Positions 47,721 to 60,249 of a stretch of DNA of 64,000 nucleotides are shown here, in pieces. The notes below the pieces were generated by a model that was not told the DNA's origin, searched no databases, and saw nothing but the letters and a program-made list of their open reading frames with translations. This stretch comes from Linyphia triangularis (taxonomy: Eukaryota > Arthropoda > Arachnida > Araneae > Linyphiidae). Every line of letters starts with the position of its first letter. Position 1 is the stretch's first letter. The position numbers and the translations under genes are program-made. Location of the stretch: positions 28,798,123-28,862,122 of the forward strand of contig OZ021732.1 in NCBI GenBank assembly GCA_963978545.1, written 5' to 3'.

Positions 47721-50131
47721 AAAAATAAAATGAAGTTTCTGCGTTCGTCGTATTGTCACACTATTCTTGAGCTGAAGACGAACGTCACAACAGCCATTTT
47801 TCATATTTATACTACCATATTCCCAGGCCCTGATCATCGACTAGGCCCACAATGCCCGGCCCTTGAGCTCATGATTTCAGGGGGCCCCGAAATTGTCGTA
47901 AACCTATAACTTTTCATTCACAAAAGCTATGTGAATATCTTTCACAATCTGTATAAAAGAATTTTTACATAAAAATCATTTAGTATTGATCTTGAACCGT
48001 CTTCAGTGTATTTATCAGAGTGTATTTATTCAAACACATCAAACCATCATTTAAAAGCGTAAAAAACAAGATTTTTTGAAGAAATATTGAAAGGAAGTCT
48101 TGACAAATTAATTGCGAGATCAGCAAATGTCGGCTTCGAAGTTGTGAATAATGCTGAAGATATTGTTGTCACTGATATTACTACACATTGTGATCGTGAA
48201 ATGCAATGCTATATTACAAAGTTTTTCCTGTTTTGATTTATAAATTTGATTGTATGAAATTTGTTTATTCACGATAAAAAAAAAAAAAATTTAAAAAAAT
48301 TTGAAGATAATTAATTTATTATTTTTTTCTATATTTAATGAATGTTAATTCATTTGACAACGTGTCATGCTCATTTCGAATAAATCTCGCACTTGGAAGA
48401 AAGGGCCCCTGAAAGTGTCCGGGACCCCAACTTGTCATAGTCAGACCCTGCATATTCCACAGAGTCTCACGAAATCTGATGAAACAAATACTCTTTTGTA
48501 TTCGCGAAAGCGAGCCTCATTTCTAACATTTATTGTAACACCTAAAGTTTGTCTGCTACAAATAGAAGCCAACAACTAATCTCTGATAAAATACTGAAAA
48601 TTAAATCCTTAAACTTGTACTTTAAAGGGCCGGTAAATTTTGATGTGGTCGACTTAAAATTCACACTTTACCAGCATTTGCTTAATACCGTTAACTACCA
48701 AGATTTGTGTACAAAAAATAAATATTTAGTATATTGTTATACAGCCATTCAAATGTGAAATAATTTTAGGTTCTACACTACACTAATGAAGAGAAAAGGT
48801 TATACAAAGACTCCGTCCATCGAACATTTTCAAACAAAACTACAAATGATAGACACGTGCAACATGCAAAATGAAATTTCTCTTTGAGACGAGTTCACGT
48901 ACCAAAATTCAATTAAAGTTACGAAAGGAAGTAACTAGAAATTAACATGTGTCATATATCAATTCAAAGGTATCTTTGAGAGTGGATAGATGATATAAAA
49001 TTGAACATATTTTTTTTTAATTCAATCTCAAGAATGCTTACATAATGAGTTAATGGACTATAAATAGAGAACTTGGATATTCGGTTAAAAGTTTTATTCT
49101 CGTTTGTTCCAAACTTATGAACTTGGCGAACTTTTTGTTGCAAAAAAACTCCAAATTGTCAGTGTCATTTGTCTTCAATCTTGCCATCCAAAGACAAAAA
49201 TGTGCATCAGAAGTGGCCCTTGCAAAGTTAACAATAGTGACTGAATTCTACTTTTTTAGAATGCAAACAAGACCTTTTAACTAAAATGCAGTATTTTGTC
49301 AAAATACGCAGGAAAGGACCATTAGAATTTTTGACCACATAGGTGGCCGAATATATTGATGTTACCAGCCACACCATGAAAAATATAGATTTTTAAAAAT
49401 ACTAAAATAAAAAAATACATTAGATAACATGAAAAAGAACCTCGTGAATACTGAGCAAAGGGAAATATAGTAGCGATTCTAAAATTCAACATCTTTAAAA
49501 AAAATTACTATTAGGAAATACATCCTTCTAAAGGAAAAAAGTTAAGACATTTAAAATATTCCTAACTTTTAAATTATGTTAAATCCTATCTTTAAATTAT
49601 GTATAATAGTGCTTAGTTATTTTGCTTGAAAACTAATCTCATTTAATCGATTAAGTTAATAGTTACAATAAGTCGCAAATTTCAAAAAATTAAATGAGTT
49701 GGTAAAAAATACTATAAATAGCTACCCAAATTAAAGCACTATGTTTAATATTTCTTAGGTTCTTATTATAGCGAAACAAAAATCCATGAAATACACCTAC
49801 AAACTCATTTACATAAAAATTCCAATAATCCAAAAATATTTTTTAATCAATTGTGCAAAATTGTTAGATCAGTTTCTTTAATATAATAGTGCGCTGACGG
49901 TAGAAAAGTGATGCTACTGCTAGGAGTTATATCATTTTTAAACCGCCAGTGCTGTATAAAGACTAAATTTTAAAATATATAACCAGGAAACGTAACAAGC
50001 TTCGCTTTTTAGAAATTTTACATTCTGGAACAAGTCTTCGTTTTTAAGGATTTTTATGACGATAACTCGAATAAATATAAATATATTTTTTATAAAAACA
50101 TCTTTGTCCAAATATTTTATTTTGAATAACT

Positions 50132-50168
<37 letters not shown>

Positions 50169-51053
50169 ATTCTTTAGAAACGGTCCATGATTTTTTTTAA
50201 ACAAATTCGAGATTTTTTTAAAATAATTTATCCATGTTTTACATATAGCCTAGCAAGTTAAAAAAAAAATACCCTTCGGTAACTTTCAAGAATGAAATAT
50301 TGTGAAAAGCTATTGAATTCGATATGAAAAGATGCATTAGTTGATTTCCGCCTAAAAGCGCGAATTCCGCGTGTAAACCCATACTGCAGGATAGCATTAC
50401 AGCGAAGCCACGTGTAGCTAATGGACCTTTTATGTCGCCAAATAGAGGGTACTTTTAATATTGCGCAAGTAAAAAGCATGACAACCTCATAATATGAACT
50501 AGAAATTGGATAGTCCAAGTAAGAAATATCTTAAAATGTTAAAAAGAAAAGGGGAGGAGGGGGGGGGGGTCAAGAATTGATGTATTATGATTTTAAATAA
50601 AGTAAATAAAGAAGTATTTTAATAAATTTTATCATAAAAGAAAAAGAATGACATTAAAATAAATATTCGTAAAAATAAGTATTTACTACTATTGTTATTT
50701 TATCTCTTAATTGAAAGGTTGAAACAAATTTATTTATTTTTAGCCAAGAAATTTTTAAATAATGAGCTTAATAATACAATCCATAAACATAAAGTTTTAA
50801 ATATAAATCCTTTATATACATTGACAATTTGTTATGAGCAATTGTAACTCATTTAGCTCAGATCGAGTTTTCATAGTTTTTGACCATTCCATCCCGAAAA
50901 GTTCCACTCCAAACTATTTACTAACTTCTTATTTGTCCCCAAAACTTGATTGTATACATTTTTTCATCCTCAACGATTTCATTCTTTCATTCAGCTCAAC
51001 TGGATGAAGTAAAGTGAGTTGATTAGCCTTCCGAAGATTTTACCTTGTTAACC
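47721..51053. other. AT-rich interval, transposon debris and no gene
   Basis: GGCCC-containing fragments at 47,826-47,890 and 48,400-48,430 resemble MITE ends. There is a 13-nt A run near 48,278, a 33-nt A run at 50,134-50,166 and a G-rich run at 50,552-50,570. Short frames only. Confidence 0.3.
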
Positions 51054-51057
51054 TTAA

Positions 51058-51950
51058 GGGGGTATTCTGGTTTAGAAGCCCGAATTTTAGGTATTTTTTC
51101 GGACGCGATAAAATATATATATATATATTTACTATACATTTTTTATAAGCTTTTTATTGATATTTTAAGAATACAAAACATTAATAATATAAGAAAAAAA
51201 ATTAAATTTAAAAAAACTGCAGGTCGGCGAAGTGGGGACTGATGGAAAAATGGCTTGTCCTGGTGTGCAGGATATAAATCCTTCCCATGACCTGAAATGG
51301 AAATCCATGAATAATTCGTAAAGAGGAAGGGTGTAGTTATCGCACTACGAAACGTTTTTGAAAAAGAATTTTTTTTTTCACAAAATGGTGGTGGTTTGAA
51401 AAAAAAGTTTCGTATTTTCCCTGTTTTTTTGTCGTTCGGAATTTTTTAAAAATACAAAAAAAAAAAATTTAAAACTCTTCGTAGTGCGATACTATAATGT
51501 ATAAAGAAGCTCTGTGTAAAATTTCAAGTGAATCGGTTGAGTAGAATTAAAGATATCATGCACACCGTTTCCAGAAAAGTAGTTACGAGAAAAACGAGTT
51601 TAAAGTTTGAGGACTAATCGCGCGCAGTCGGAGTTATAACGACTAAATTGGTTAAAACGATCACCCAGTTCCCGAGTAGTGAATTTTGAGAAATATACAT
51701 TGAGTGAAGAAAATACATCGAGTACAAAAGACCTTGGCGGCCAGAGTGCCAGAGTTAGCCGATCGTCTATTGTTTGCTCGCGCGACCCGGCTGCGAAACG
51801 GTTTTGTCTGCGCGTCACAAAATGAGCTGTAACTCCGAAAATAATTCGAATTTCGAAAAATCCTTTTAGGGAAATTTTCTTGAAGGGTTATACTATGAAA
51901 ATATGCAAAAAAAATCGATTTTTTTCGAATTTCTAAACCAGAATACCCCC
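51058..51950. mobile_element. piggyBac-like non-autonomous element, 893 bp, TTAA flanks
   Basis: TTAA at 51,054-51,057 and 51,951-51,954 flank perfect 20-plus-bp terminal inverted repeats: GGGGGTATTCTGGTTTAGAA and its reverse complement. The interior holds an (AT)n tract, a second inverted pair (TATCGCACTACGAA / TTCGTAGTGCGATA) and a CpG-rich segment at 51,600-51,830. There is no transposase frame. The near-identical ends suggest a fairly recent insertion. Confidence 0.85.
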
Positions 51951-52027
51951 TTAATAGAGTAAGGTTTCAGTCATTAAATATCGCCATATTGAGCATGTTT
52001 GAATTAAGCTTAGTGTCTGGATAACAC

Positions 52028-52566
52028 AAGGTGAGACTGAAAAGTAAAGAGACTGATGTCATAATAATCACTGTATTATATATTTGCAGATAAATATACC
52101 ACTGTCCTTCAAAGTAGTTCCCACCGCCTACAATACACTTCTGACAATGTTCATATAAGTTCTTGAAACTTCTAAAAAGTCCTCCTTTGAGACTGTCTTA
52201 AGTTCCTTGGTAACAGCAGCTTGAATGTCTGAGATTCTTGAAAATCGTTTTCCCTTCAGTGCCAATTTTAGTCTTGGTAAGAAGAAAAAATCTACTGGCA
52301 TCAGGGGAATAAGGATTTTTTCCCCTCATTCCACGATTAAAATTGGCACTGAAAGGAAACCGATTTTCAAGCATCTCAGACAAGGAACTTAAGACAGTCT
52401 CAAAGGAGGACTTTTTCTGAAGTTTCAAGAACTTGTATGAACGTTGTCAGAAGTGTATTATTGTAGATGGCGAGAACTACTTTGAAGGACAGTGATGTAT
52501 TTATCTGCAAATATATAATACAGTGATTATTATGACATCAGTCACCTTACTTTTCGGTCTCACCTT
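52028..52566. mobile_element. Foldback mariner derivative: two 3' halves head to head
   Basis: Termini AAGGTGAGACTGAAAAGTAA and RC AAGGTGAGACCGAAAAGTAA. Both arms (about 250 bp) derive from the 3' end of a mariner-type transposase gene. The plus-strand arm at 52,424-52,495 reads FKNLYERCQKCIIVDGENYF then EGQ and stop, the classic C-terminus (compare W.KC....G.YFEGD). The other arm carries the same on the minus strand. The centre is near 52,300. No complete transposase remains. The TA target duplication was not clear. Confidence 0.75.
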
Positions 52567-52589
52567 ATAGAATAGTAAAACCTGATGTC

Positions 52590-53260
52590 TGACGTAAGGC
52601 AATAGAAACGTGTGTAAAAGTGACCTTTGCGGGATAGTCCCGAAACTTGAAAGAAAGCATTGTCATCGACAACGAGTGTACCAGTCAAGTTTCAGTTCTT
52701 TTGGATGACGGGAAGTAGTTTTATTAGTAATACAAAGTGCCAATTGAAGCGTGAGTAAAAGCGGTTTTTTAGTGACAGTGAAAGCACCCCCAAAATTTGA
52801 TATAAATACAACCCTATCGACAACAAATAAGTGCCTGAGAAGCAAAGGGGTCCAACTTTTCTTAACTTTTGAGAAAATACACTTTAAAGTTTTTTATTTA
52901 TATTAAATTCTATGAAAACTAGTGATATATTCATTCCAGAGGTTAGTATTTGAAGAACAAATAATTTTCATAGAATATTAATATAAATAAAAACATTGAA
53001 GTGTATTTTCCCAAAAGCTAAGAAAAGTCCCTTGAACCCCTTTGCTTCTCAGGGCCTCAAATCTATCTGTCAAATTTCAGTACAATCGGATGAGAGTAAC
53101 TTGATTTATTAGTAATCTCAAGAAAAAAGCGTGCATAAAAGCGTATATAAAAGCGACCTTTTAGTGACAGTTGCAGACCCCAAAATTTGATAAAAGGCAG
53201 TGTCATCAACATCGAATCTATCTGACAAGTTTTAGCCCAATGGACAATTTAAGCATTTTT
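52590..53260 (+). repeat. Three tandem units (~180 bp) interrupted by a foldback
   Basis: Units share GCGTG..TAAAAG(C/T)GACCTTT, TTAGTGACAGT, CCAAAATTTGATA, GTGTCATC.AC and GTCAAGTTTCAG. Start points are near 52,608, 52,750 and 53,130. The second unit is split by the hairpin at 52,834-53,053. A diverged single unit may be at 11,040-11,110. Confidence 0.5.
52834..53053. mobile_element. 220-bp foldback (MITE-like)
   Basis: Left arm CCTGAGAAGCAAAGGGGTCC...ATTCTATGAAAAC (52,834-52,921) mirrors the right arm 52,967-53,053 at about 85-90%, with a ~45-nt loop. It sits within one unit of the local tandem repeat, showing it inserted after the tandem array formed. Confidence 0.6.
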
Positions 53261-53384
53261 TAAAAACGAGTGAAATTAGTTTATATTTATGAAGAATATC
53301 TTTCTGATTCCAAATATTCAAATTAAAGTTCTTTAAAAAAATTAATTATTTAAATATTAAGAAAGGGAAAATGCCCAAAAACCC

Positions 53385-53665
53385 CTTCCGATCAAAACGA
53401 TCCGCTGTTAGCTGTGACGTCACAACATCCTTCCGTTCGGTGATGCAATCCTTCGCTCCGTCTGGTTTTCTATGGTTATTGTGAGGTTTCTGCTAAATAG
53501 TTGGTGTGTGTTTGGGGTAACGCTTGCCAATACCTTAACCGGTTGGCGCGATTTGCAAAAAACTTGCAAAGTGGTTTCCGGTGCTGCCTTTCAAACCAAA
53601 TTGTTTGAGATGAAGTGATGTCACATTCGATTCGAGTCGAATGTATTGTTTTCTCGCCAAATTCT
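53385..53665. promoter_or_regulatory. Complex block with a palindromic CRE (TGACGTCA)
   Basis: CTGTGACGTCACAAC at ~53,412 contains a perfect CRE; GTGATGTCAC near 53,618 is a variant, and TTCGATTCGAGTCGAA at 53,629 is another inverted repeat. Base composition is near even. It may be a promoter/enhancer or a dispersed repeat carrying its own regulatory site. No splice-bounded exon seen. Confidence 0.2.
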
Positions 53666-55786
53666 AACAAGCGAACTTAGGTTGCAAATTAAAAAAAAAA
53701 AAACGCAGGGAACAAAAAGTTTTGTGTTTATGGCCTTTTCAAAACATTTACAATTGAAAAAAAAAAAATGCGGGAATTGTCCATTTTATATTGGCAAGTA
53801 AGTTAATTAGGCCTCCTCAGATTTTCCTGTCAGCTACAAACACATTCAATCGCACACAAAATTGAAATTAATATGAAGGATTTAAAAATAAAATAGAAAT
53901 TCAAATTTTACGTCGACTTCAGAAAGACAATGGAAAATGCCATAATGGCAATAAAATTATGAATTATTCTGAGAACTTAAATTCGATCACAAATTAAAGT
54001 AAATCACTTTCACACCAGGTAAATAACCATCAAATTCCACCCTGATTAATTTGGAGAAAAATGAAGAATTTGTCAATTGTAATACCTACAGAGATGTTCC
54101 TCAATATTTATGTATAACTTTTCTTTTCAAATGTTAATCTTTATTACACACCACGTTGTTTTTCCCTCTTAATTTTGCCACTTTACTTTTATTTGCAATT
54201 TTCAAAGCTGAGTTACACTCTACTGGCGGAGCACGTGCGCATACTTTGAAATTGTGTGTTAAAAAAGAGGAAGTTTTGTTTTCACCATTACACAGAAACA
54301 GTGCGATGAAACATACAAACTGCTCAACCGAATTCTGAAAATAGGTCTCATGGTATCTGATGGGTAATAATCCAAAAGCTAAACACTTTCAGGGAACTGA
54401 TAAATCAATACAGAGCGCGCAACTAAAAATAAAAGTATAACTTCTGCTATTAAATTCAAAATATTTCGCTCCACAATAATCCACCAAGCAACCATACTGT
54501 CGCCAACAAAGGTGCAATAATCAACAATAAAAAAAAATAAACAAGAAAACTTATATCGAAGCAATTACTAATGCACATCATAACAACGAAAAATATTTTT
54601 AAAATAACATTTAATTATTTCCTGTGAATTTAGAGCTTTTAAAAGAATTTTATCATCAGAATCCAGGGGAGGGGAGCACCCTCCTTGGGGCGCCCATGTC
54701 ACTGATCCAGGCATCACTAACAAACAACAAAATCTTAACGTAGGAGCAGAAAAATGGAAATTGTTTCTAAATTTACCTTTAAATCTTAGAAATGCTCATT
54801 ATGAAAAGTTTCTTTTCGGTAGCTAATTCCACAGAACGTTTATAACCTTCACAACCTTCATCTATGTCTTTGCAAGTATAACTGACTGCTCAATTACAGG
54901 AAGTCACGCTACGTCTAAATCGCCTACTACAAGGCGCATCCATTTACAGCCAGTTTTCCTCTTATCTTTGCAAGGCGTGGGTTTTAAGCACACACAAATA
55001 ATCATCCGAGCCCAGGTGGCTTGATATTTGAATAAAAATCGAATCTGTTAAACGTATTTTATTAGTATTTACTCAGCGCGACCTTATACCTAATGGGACA
55101 TTTACATAAAAGAAATATTTTATTAAGGAAAATTCTGTTACGCAATGTAGTTCTTGATCTACAATACATTATGAATTTTATAATTATATGTATTCTTTTT
55201 ATTGTTTCGTTTAAAGAGAATTCTTTTATTGCTTGACTTAGTGTATATTTTTGAATTAATTAATTCACTAAAAAGTTTCATTAAAAAAAAAAAAAAAAAA
55301 AAAAAACTATTTTTGGTGTCTAGAAATAATGTAAGCTTTCTAAGTCTAAAAGATATAAAAAAGGCGGATAATAGTAAAAATTAAAAAAGCGTCACCACAT
55401 TAACGTTATCAAACAATTTTAACCATCTTCTATTGTGCTTAGAAGATTTATGAGTTATGTAATAAATTAAGAGCCAATAAGTTTTGGGTATTTAGGTATT
55501 AAGCAGTCGGCCATTGTAACTGAGAGGCGACTGCGAGATAAGGTTCATTCTGATTTTTTTATAAAATGTAAAGAAATGTTAGTAGATCCTGAATCCATTG
55601 GTCTGTCGGGGCAAAAATGGCCGACAGCTAGTTAAAAATCGACTTTGAATGAGTTGAACTAAATCCGATTGCCAAATATGTTATAATTTGCAAAAAAAAA
55701 TCCTTTTTTATCTGACTATACCCACCACTCTTTAATTTTAAATTAAAAAGAATGCAGATGATTTCTTTCGTGGTTCCAAGATCTGT
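53666..55786. other. AT-rich interval with no identified gene
   Basis: Contains a CCTCAGATTTTCCTGTCAGC fragment (53,811) related to 11,140 and 51,030, and a ~25-nt A run near 55,283-55,307. Frames of about 60 codons are unremarkable. Confidence 0.3.
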
Positions 55787-55876
55787 CAATTTTTAAAAGT
55801 CAGCCAAGTTGGCAATAAATATTACATCCTCCAGTAGCGTAATATTTTTCGCCAACTTGGTTCACTTTTAAAAGCT
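55787..55876. repeat. 90-bp imperfect hairpin
   Basis: TTTTTAAAAGTCAGCCAAGT TGGC pairs with GCCAACTTGGTTCACTTTTAAAAG; AATATTAC pairs with GTAATATT inside. A small foldback element or structured RNA segment. Confidence 0.5.
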
Positions 55877-55975
55877 GGAAGTATTTTTTGGTAGAGAATA
55901 AATAGTGCCTGCACTGTTCTTCAAGTTCACACATTTGCTGCAAATAATATATCAGATTATAAATACTATATACAG

Positions 55976-56300
55976 TGACAAGTTTTCTGCCAAGTCTTCA
56001 CCAAACTCGTAAACTTGACATTATTTTTGTTTACAAAAATTTCCAATTCAATAGGATTTTTATTATCATAGGTCATCAGCCTTACCAAGGAGAGATTTCA
56101 ATCAATAAATATTGCCAGAGATTTCACATTAAAACAAGGAAAGTCATTGACAAGTTTTCCTGCCAAGTTTTTCACCAAACTTTACAACTTAATACTTTCT
56201 ACGTAATTTTTTTTTTAATTGGTAGAGGTTTGTTATCATACGTCGCCAACCTCAGCAGGGGAAGATTTCAATCGTTAAATGTCATAAAATCGAACTTACT
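55976..56300 (+). repeat. Two tandem ~170-bp units
   Basis: GACAAGTTTTC(T)GCCAAGT, TCACCAAACT, TTATCATA.GTC..CAGCC/CAACC and GAGATTTCAATC..TAAAT occur in both units. A 114-codon frame spans the duplication without a recognisable domain. A related stretch (GAAAGATTTCATTCATTAAATG) is at 59,305. Confidence 0.5.
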
Positions 56301-56303
56301 TGT

Positions 56304-56487
56304 TAAAAATAGACTTTGAGGTTGACTCGCTTATAGAATGTGTACGTGCTTCAGTAAAACATTTCTCTACAAGAATGATTGAACAAATTTTTTTGTATGA
56401 AGAAGATAACTTTATTGTATTCATTTGCTGACATAACTACAAGAAAACTAAAAAACAAGTGTTCAAAGTTTAAAAAAAAAAAAAAAA
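56304..56487 (-). repeat. Inverted duplicate of part of the hAT-like MITE
   Basis: Reverse complement of 57,027-57,208. Apart from poly(A) length (16 vs 14) and one base near the end I found no difference over about 160 bp. The other family copy at 42.7-43.2 kb is clearly diverged, so this duplication is recent, gene-converted, or artefactual. Confidence 0.75.
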
Positions 56488-56751
56488 TCAATCTGACATT
56501 GAAGAAACTTGCTTTCTAACATAGCCTTAAGTGGAAATCTCTAAAACTCTCTCCTCAGCGTTCGCCAATTGATAAAGAAACTTGATGACAAACTCAAACT
56601 TTCAAATCAGACAAATTTAATGCAAATATGTATAATCTTTTGTGACAGTCTGATCGGGCTTTGAATTTATAACAGGTGTACTACCTCAGAAAAACGTGTG
56701 TAGAAGCCGCCTATTAGTGAAAGTTACAGCCACAATTCGACTTGTCTAGAT

Positions 56752-57251
56752 CAGCAGTTCCCAACACATGGGCCTCAAGAAGCGTAATACTAGGCCATGG
56801 ACGCTGATCGAGAATCTAAGCGAAGATAAATATTGTATGAGCTTCAAGGATTGCAATGGGAATGATCGAGTCACTCGATTGTTATAATAATCGAATTAAC
56901 CGATTGCATTCTTCGATGGTGTGAATAATGCGTAAATTCAACAGTATGACTAAAACTATTGTCTTAATCCAGATATTGACTCTCTCATGGCGGACAAACT
57001 ATGTCAAAAATCACATTGATTTTTGATTTTTTTTTTTTTTAAACTTTGAACACTTGTTTTTTAGTTTTCTTGTAGTTATGTCAGCAAATGAATACAATAA
57101 AGTTATCTTCTTCATACAAAAAAATTTGTTCAATCATTCTTGTAGAGAAATGTTTTACTGAAGCACGTACACATTCTATAAGCGAGTCAACCTCAAAGTC
57201 TATTTTTACAAAATAGGTTGCCAGGACAACTAAAAAGGTAGGAAACCGCTG
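56752..57251 (+). mobile_element. hAT-like MITE, 500 bp, 8-bp target duplication
   Basis: Left end CAGCAGTTCCCAAC; right end, reverse-complemented, CAGCGGTTTCCTACC. GTCTAGAT (56,744-56,751) and GTCTAGAC (57,252-57,259) match at 7 of 8 and fit nTnnnnAn. No transposase frame. Confidence 0.75.
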
Positions 57252-59235
57252 GTCTAGACTATGTTTGTTCTTGTTTCAAGGAACAAATATCAATTTGTCT
57301 TAGCAAAAAAAAAAAAAAGAATAACGGGCAAACTCCCCTCTTATATCAAAATGCCCGATATTAATAACCATCGATTGTCTCCTGGGACGAGGGGGGTGAT
57401 GCATAGGGCTGTCATAAGAAGAGACCGGGAACAGAGAGAGAGCACAAATGATGAAAACCTGCAGGATGATTCACCACCATTAATCTACCTGTTATTGGGA
57501 ATATTCATTTGACTTCGGTCTGCGTTCCCCTGCTTCTGGAGGAAGCTATTCGTTATTAAGATGGTTGAAGGACATAGTGGATTAATTTGTGGCATAGATG
57601 AGCATTCCCTTCAATGTCTTCATTCTGTAATTAGTTATTGATTTATGTATTAGATTCCTTTTGGGATCACAATGTGATTAGATGTTTGAAAGCAGAAGGG
57701 AAAGAAAGGTGCAAGTCGCTTTGAATTGTGCTTTCACAAAATCACTTCTAAGGTTTAAAAAAGCATAGAAGTACTTTAAAACATTCTTTTTTGTGGACTG
57801 TTTTAATAACTGCTCTGTTTTCTCTCTTTGAGAACATACAATCGGTTAGTACTACTAATTACGAACAATAAGACACACAAATTTGACTTTAATCTTCAAA
57901 TGTTATTTTAATACTGCTTTATTTATATAGTAATATTGTCCTTTAAAATCGAAGAGATGCATTAGTTTAGACTATTTTTGTGCATCGAATCGTTACTGTT
58001 GTTGTAACATTATCAAAATATGTAATCCCCCCCCCCCCCATATCAAATTAATCCTTTATCCAACGCCAATGATCAAAGCTGAAATATCAACATTACTCTA
58101 TGTTAACCTTTTTATAAATTTTTATACTTGCAATTGAAGATATATTTTTAAAGATAAGCAAATCAGTGTCAAGATAAGAAATACATCTATACAAACTAAT
58201 CGCAACTAAACATATAGTGATGTACTACTTTTTATATGGTATTGTGCAGTGTAGCAATATTTGACAGTCCTATAAAATTAAAACCCTTAGCAAAGTAGAG
58301 CGTAAATAGCTAAACTTGTAAAAGTTTTATTTTATGAATAATATTTTTCTTTAGAATAAGGAATAGCATATCAAAATATTGAATAGTTTAAATATTGCAT
58401 CTTTAAAAGTCCCGTTTCGTTGGGCTTTAACAAACTTCGAGATACCAAGTATGCCATCTTTACTGTGGAGAGCACATTCAAATAGCTTTTTTAGGATTAA
58501 TAGACCATTGAAATGGTATTTTTAAGGTTAAAAGTACATTGAAATGCTCTCTTCGGAAGTATTGCAGTTGATGAAGGATAACACTGGTGATGCTTTGGAA
58601 ACTAGAAAAGGGAAAAATTTTACAGCCCTTAAAATATTTTATAGCTCATAAAAGTATATCGACGTGTTAAAGTGCAAAAATGGACTATAAGTAGGATTTT
58701 GATTTGATTTTTAACAATGGTTTGCTGGCGTTCTTGTAAAGAAGGCTTGGTTATAAAATGTTTCTTTATTTATAGCTGATAAAATAGCCTTATTTTTTAG
58801 TAGTTGGTGATAAATAGTGTAGATAGATTCCTTTTCATTCTTATATTAAACAGTCATGGATTACTTTTTTTGCTGTTGGGGAAATACTGTTAGATTAAAC
58901 CATTTATTAGATTCCATAGCTTACTTTAACTTCGAGGATTCGGTAATTCATAGGAGCAAATTGGAACTTTTATAGATTGGTTGGTTGTGTTTCAGATTTA
59001 TTAGGCGCAAGGGCAACACAAGAGCCAAACTGCGCAGGAACTTTTATAGAATATCTTCTGTCTGTCTATGTGTCCCCCTGTCTACAACAATAAAAATGGA
59101 ATAACGCGAGGACTAGCAAGACGATTTAAATGAAATGTGACACACGGCTTTCCAGGCATACCCAAACATAGCCAAATAAGAAAATCGTTGAGAAAATGAA
59201 AATTGCATAAATTTCTATGTTATTTAACATGAGGG

Positions 59236-59266
<31 letters not shown>

Positions 59267-60192
59267 GCAGAGTTTTTATGTGTTGTCACAGCCGTAGCAG
59301 AGAAAGATTTCATTCATTAAATGTCGCCAAATTGTACTTGTTTTATCAGATTTATTGCAATTGAAATGTATGTAGAAGTGATATAAAGTGATTTATAATT
59401 ACTGTAACTGTAACAATGCAATTTGCTTTAATTTTGTTGTAGGAAAGCACACACGCACATTCATATGGGTATCGATCATAGTAATGTCTTAACTCATCCG
59501 AGAACTATGTTACCTTCATACAGATTATTTTATACTTTTAAAGTTCTGGTAAATGTTTAAATACATTGTATATTAATTTCTTGGTTTTAAAAAATGAAAT
59601 ACTTTAATGCATGTCAAATATCTAAGTGCGACAAAAAAATTAAATGCATTTTATACTAAGAAAATACAAAGAAGATATATATATATACTATAGCATTTAC
59701 ATCCAAAGATATACTAAATTTCTGAAAAGAAAATAGCCAAAATAAAACAACGTAGCTGAATATAGGTATAGTTGTCCATAAGAATAGTTCTGTATCCTGG
59801 CCACTATACTATAAAATGCCATCGTCTAGTTTTCCCCCATTTATATAAAAGAGCTGACAAAAGTTGAAAAACTGTAATTCTCTTCTTGCTACTACTGATC
59901 TCTAAATATTATCTCCATTCTAATTCCTAGTATGAGATATCTTGTGTTATATACCTCTAAATAGACTACTAAACCTATATAATATTGCAATGCCTTCTTG
60001 AAAATTGAAAAAAAAAATGTACTACGACTTTTACCTCTGTATTCAACAGTCCTATAAAGAACGAATTAAGTGTAAAGCTATAATTCAGTTCGTTTAATAG
60101 TTAACACGCAAATAAGAAGATAAGTTGTCTGTATTCTGTGAAGTTTCAACAAAGAAATTAGCGAGGATAGGTACTGAGTAATGACATCTGTA
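57252..60192. other. AT-rich interval with SINE-tail fragment and no gene
   Basis: 57,340-57,560 is of even composition and non-repetitive. A 13-nt C run lies at 58,027. At 58,975-59,035 GGTTGGTTGTGTTTCAGATT then GCGCAAGGGCAACACAAG is a SINE/retroposon tail block. A ~26-nt T run sits at 59,236-59,261 and an (AT)n at 59,676. No exon recognised. Confidence 0.3.
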
Positions 60193-60249
60193 TCTATAAT
60201 AATAAAACAAGCTGTCTGTCTGTGGATCCATAGAAAACTACTTAAAATT

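Noticed and set aside
55975..56319. 114-codon plus-strand frame
   Set aside because: Crosses a two-unit tandem repeat and runs into a duplicated MITE segment.
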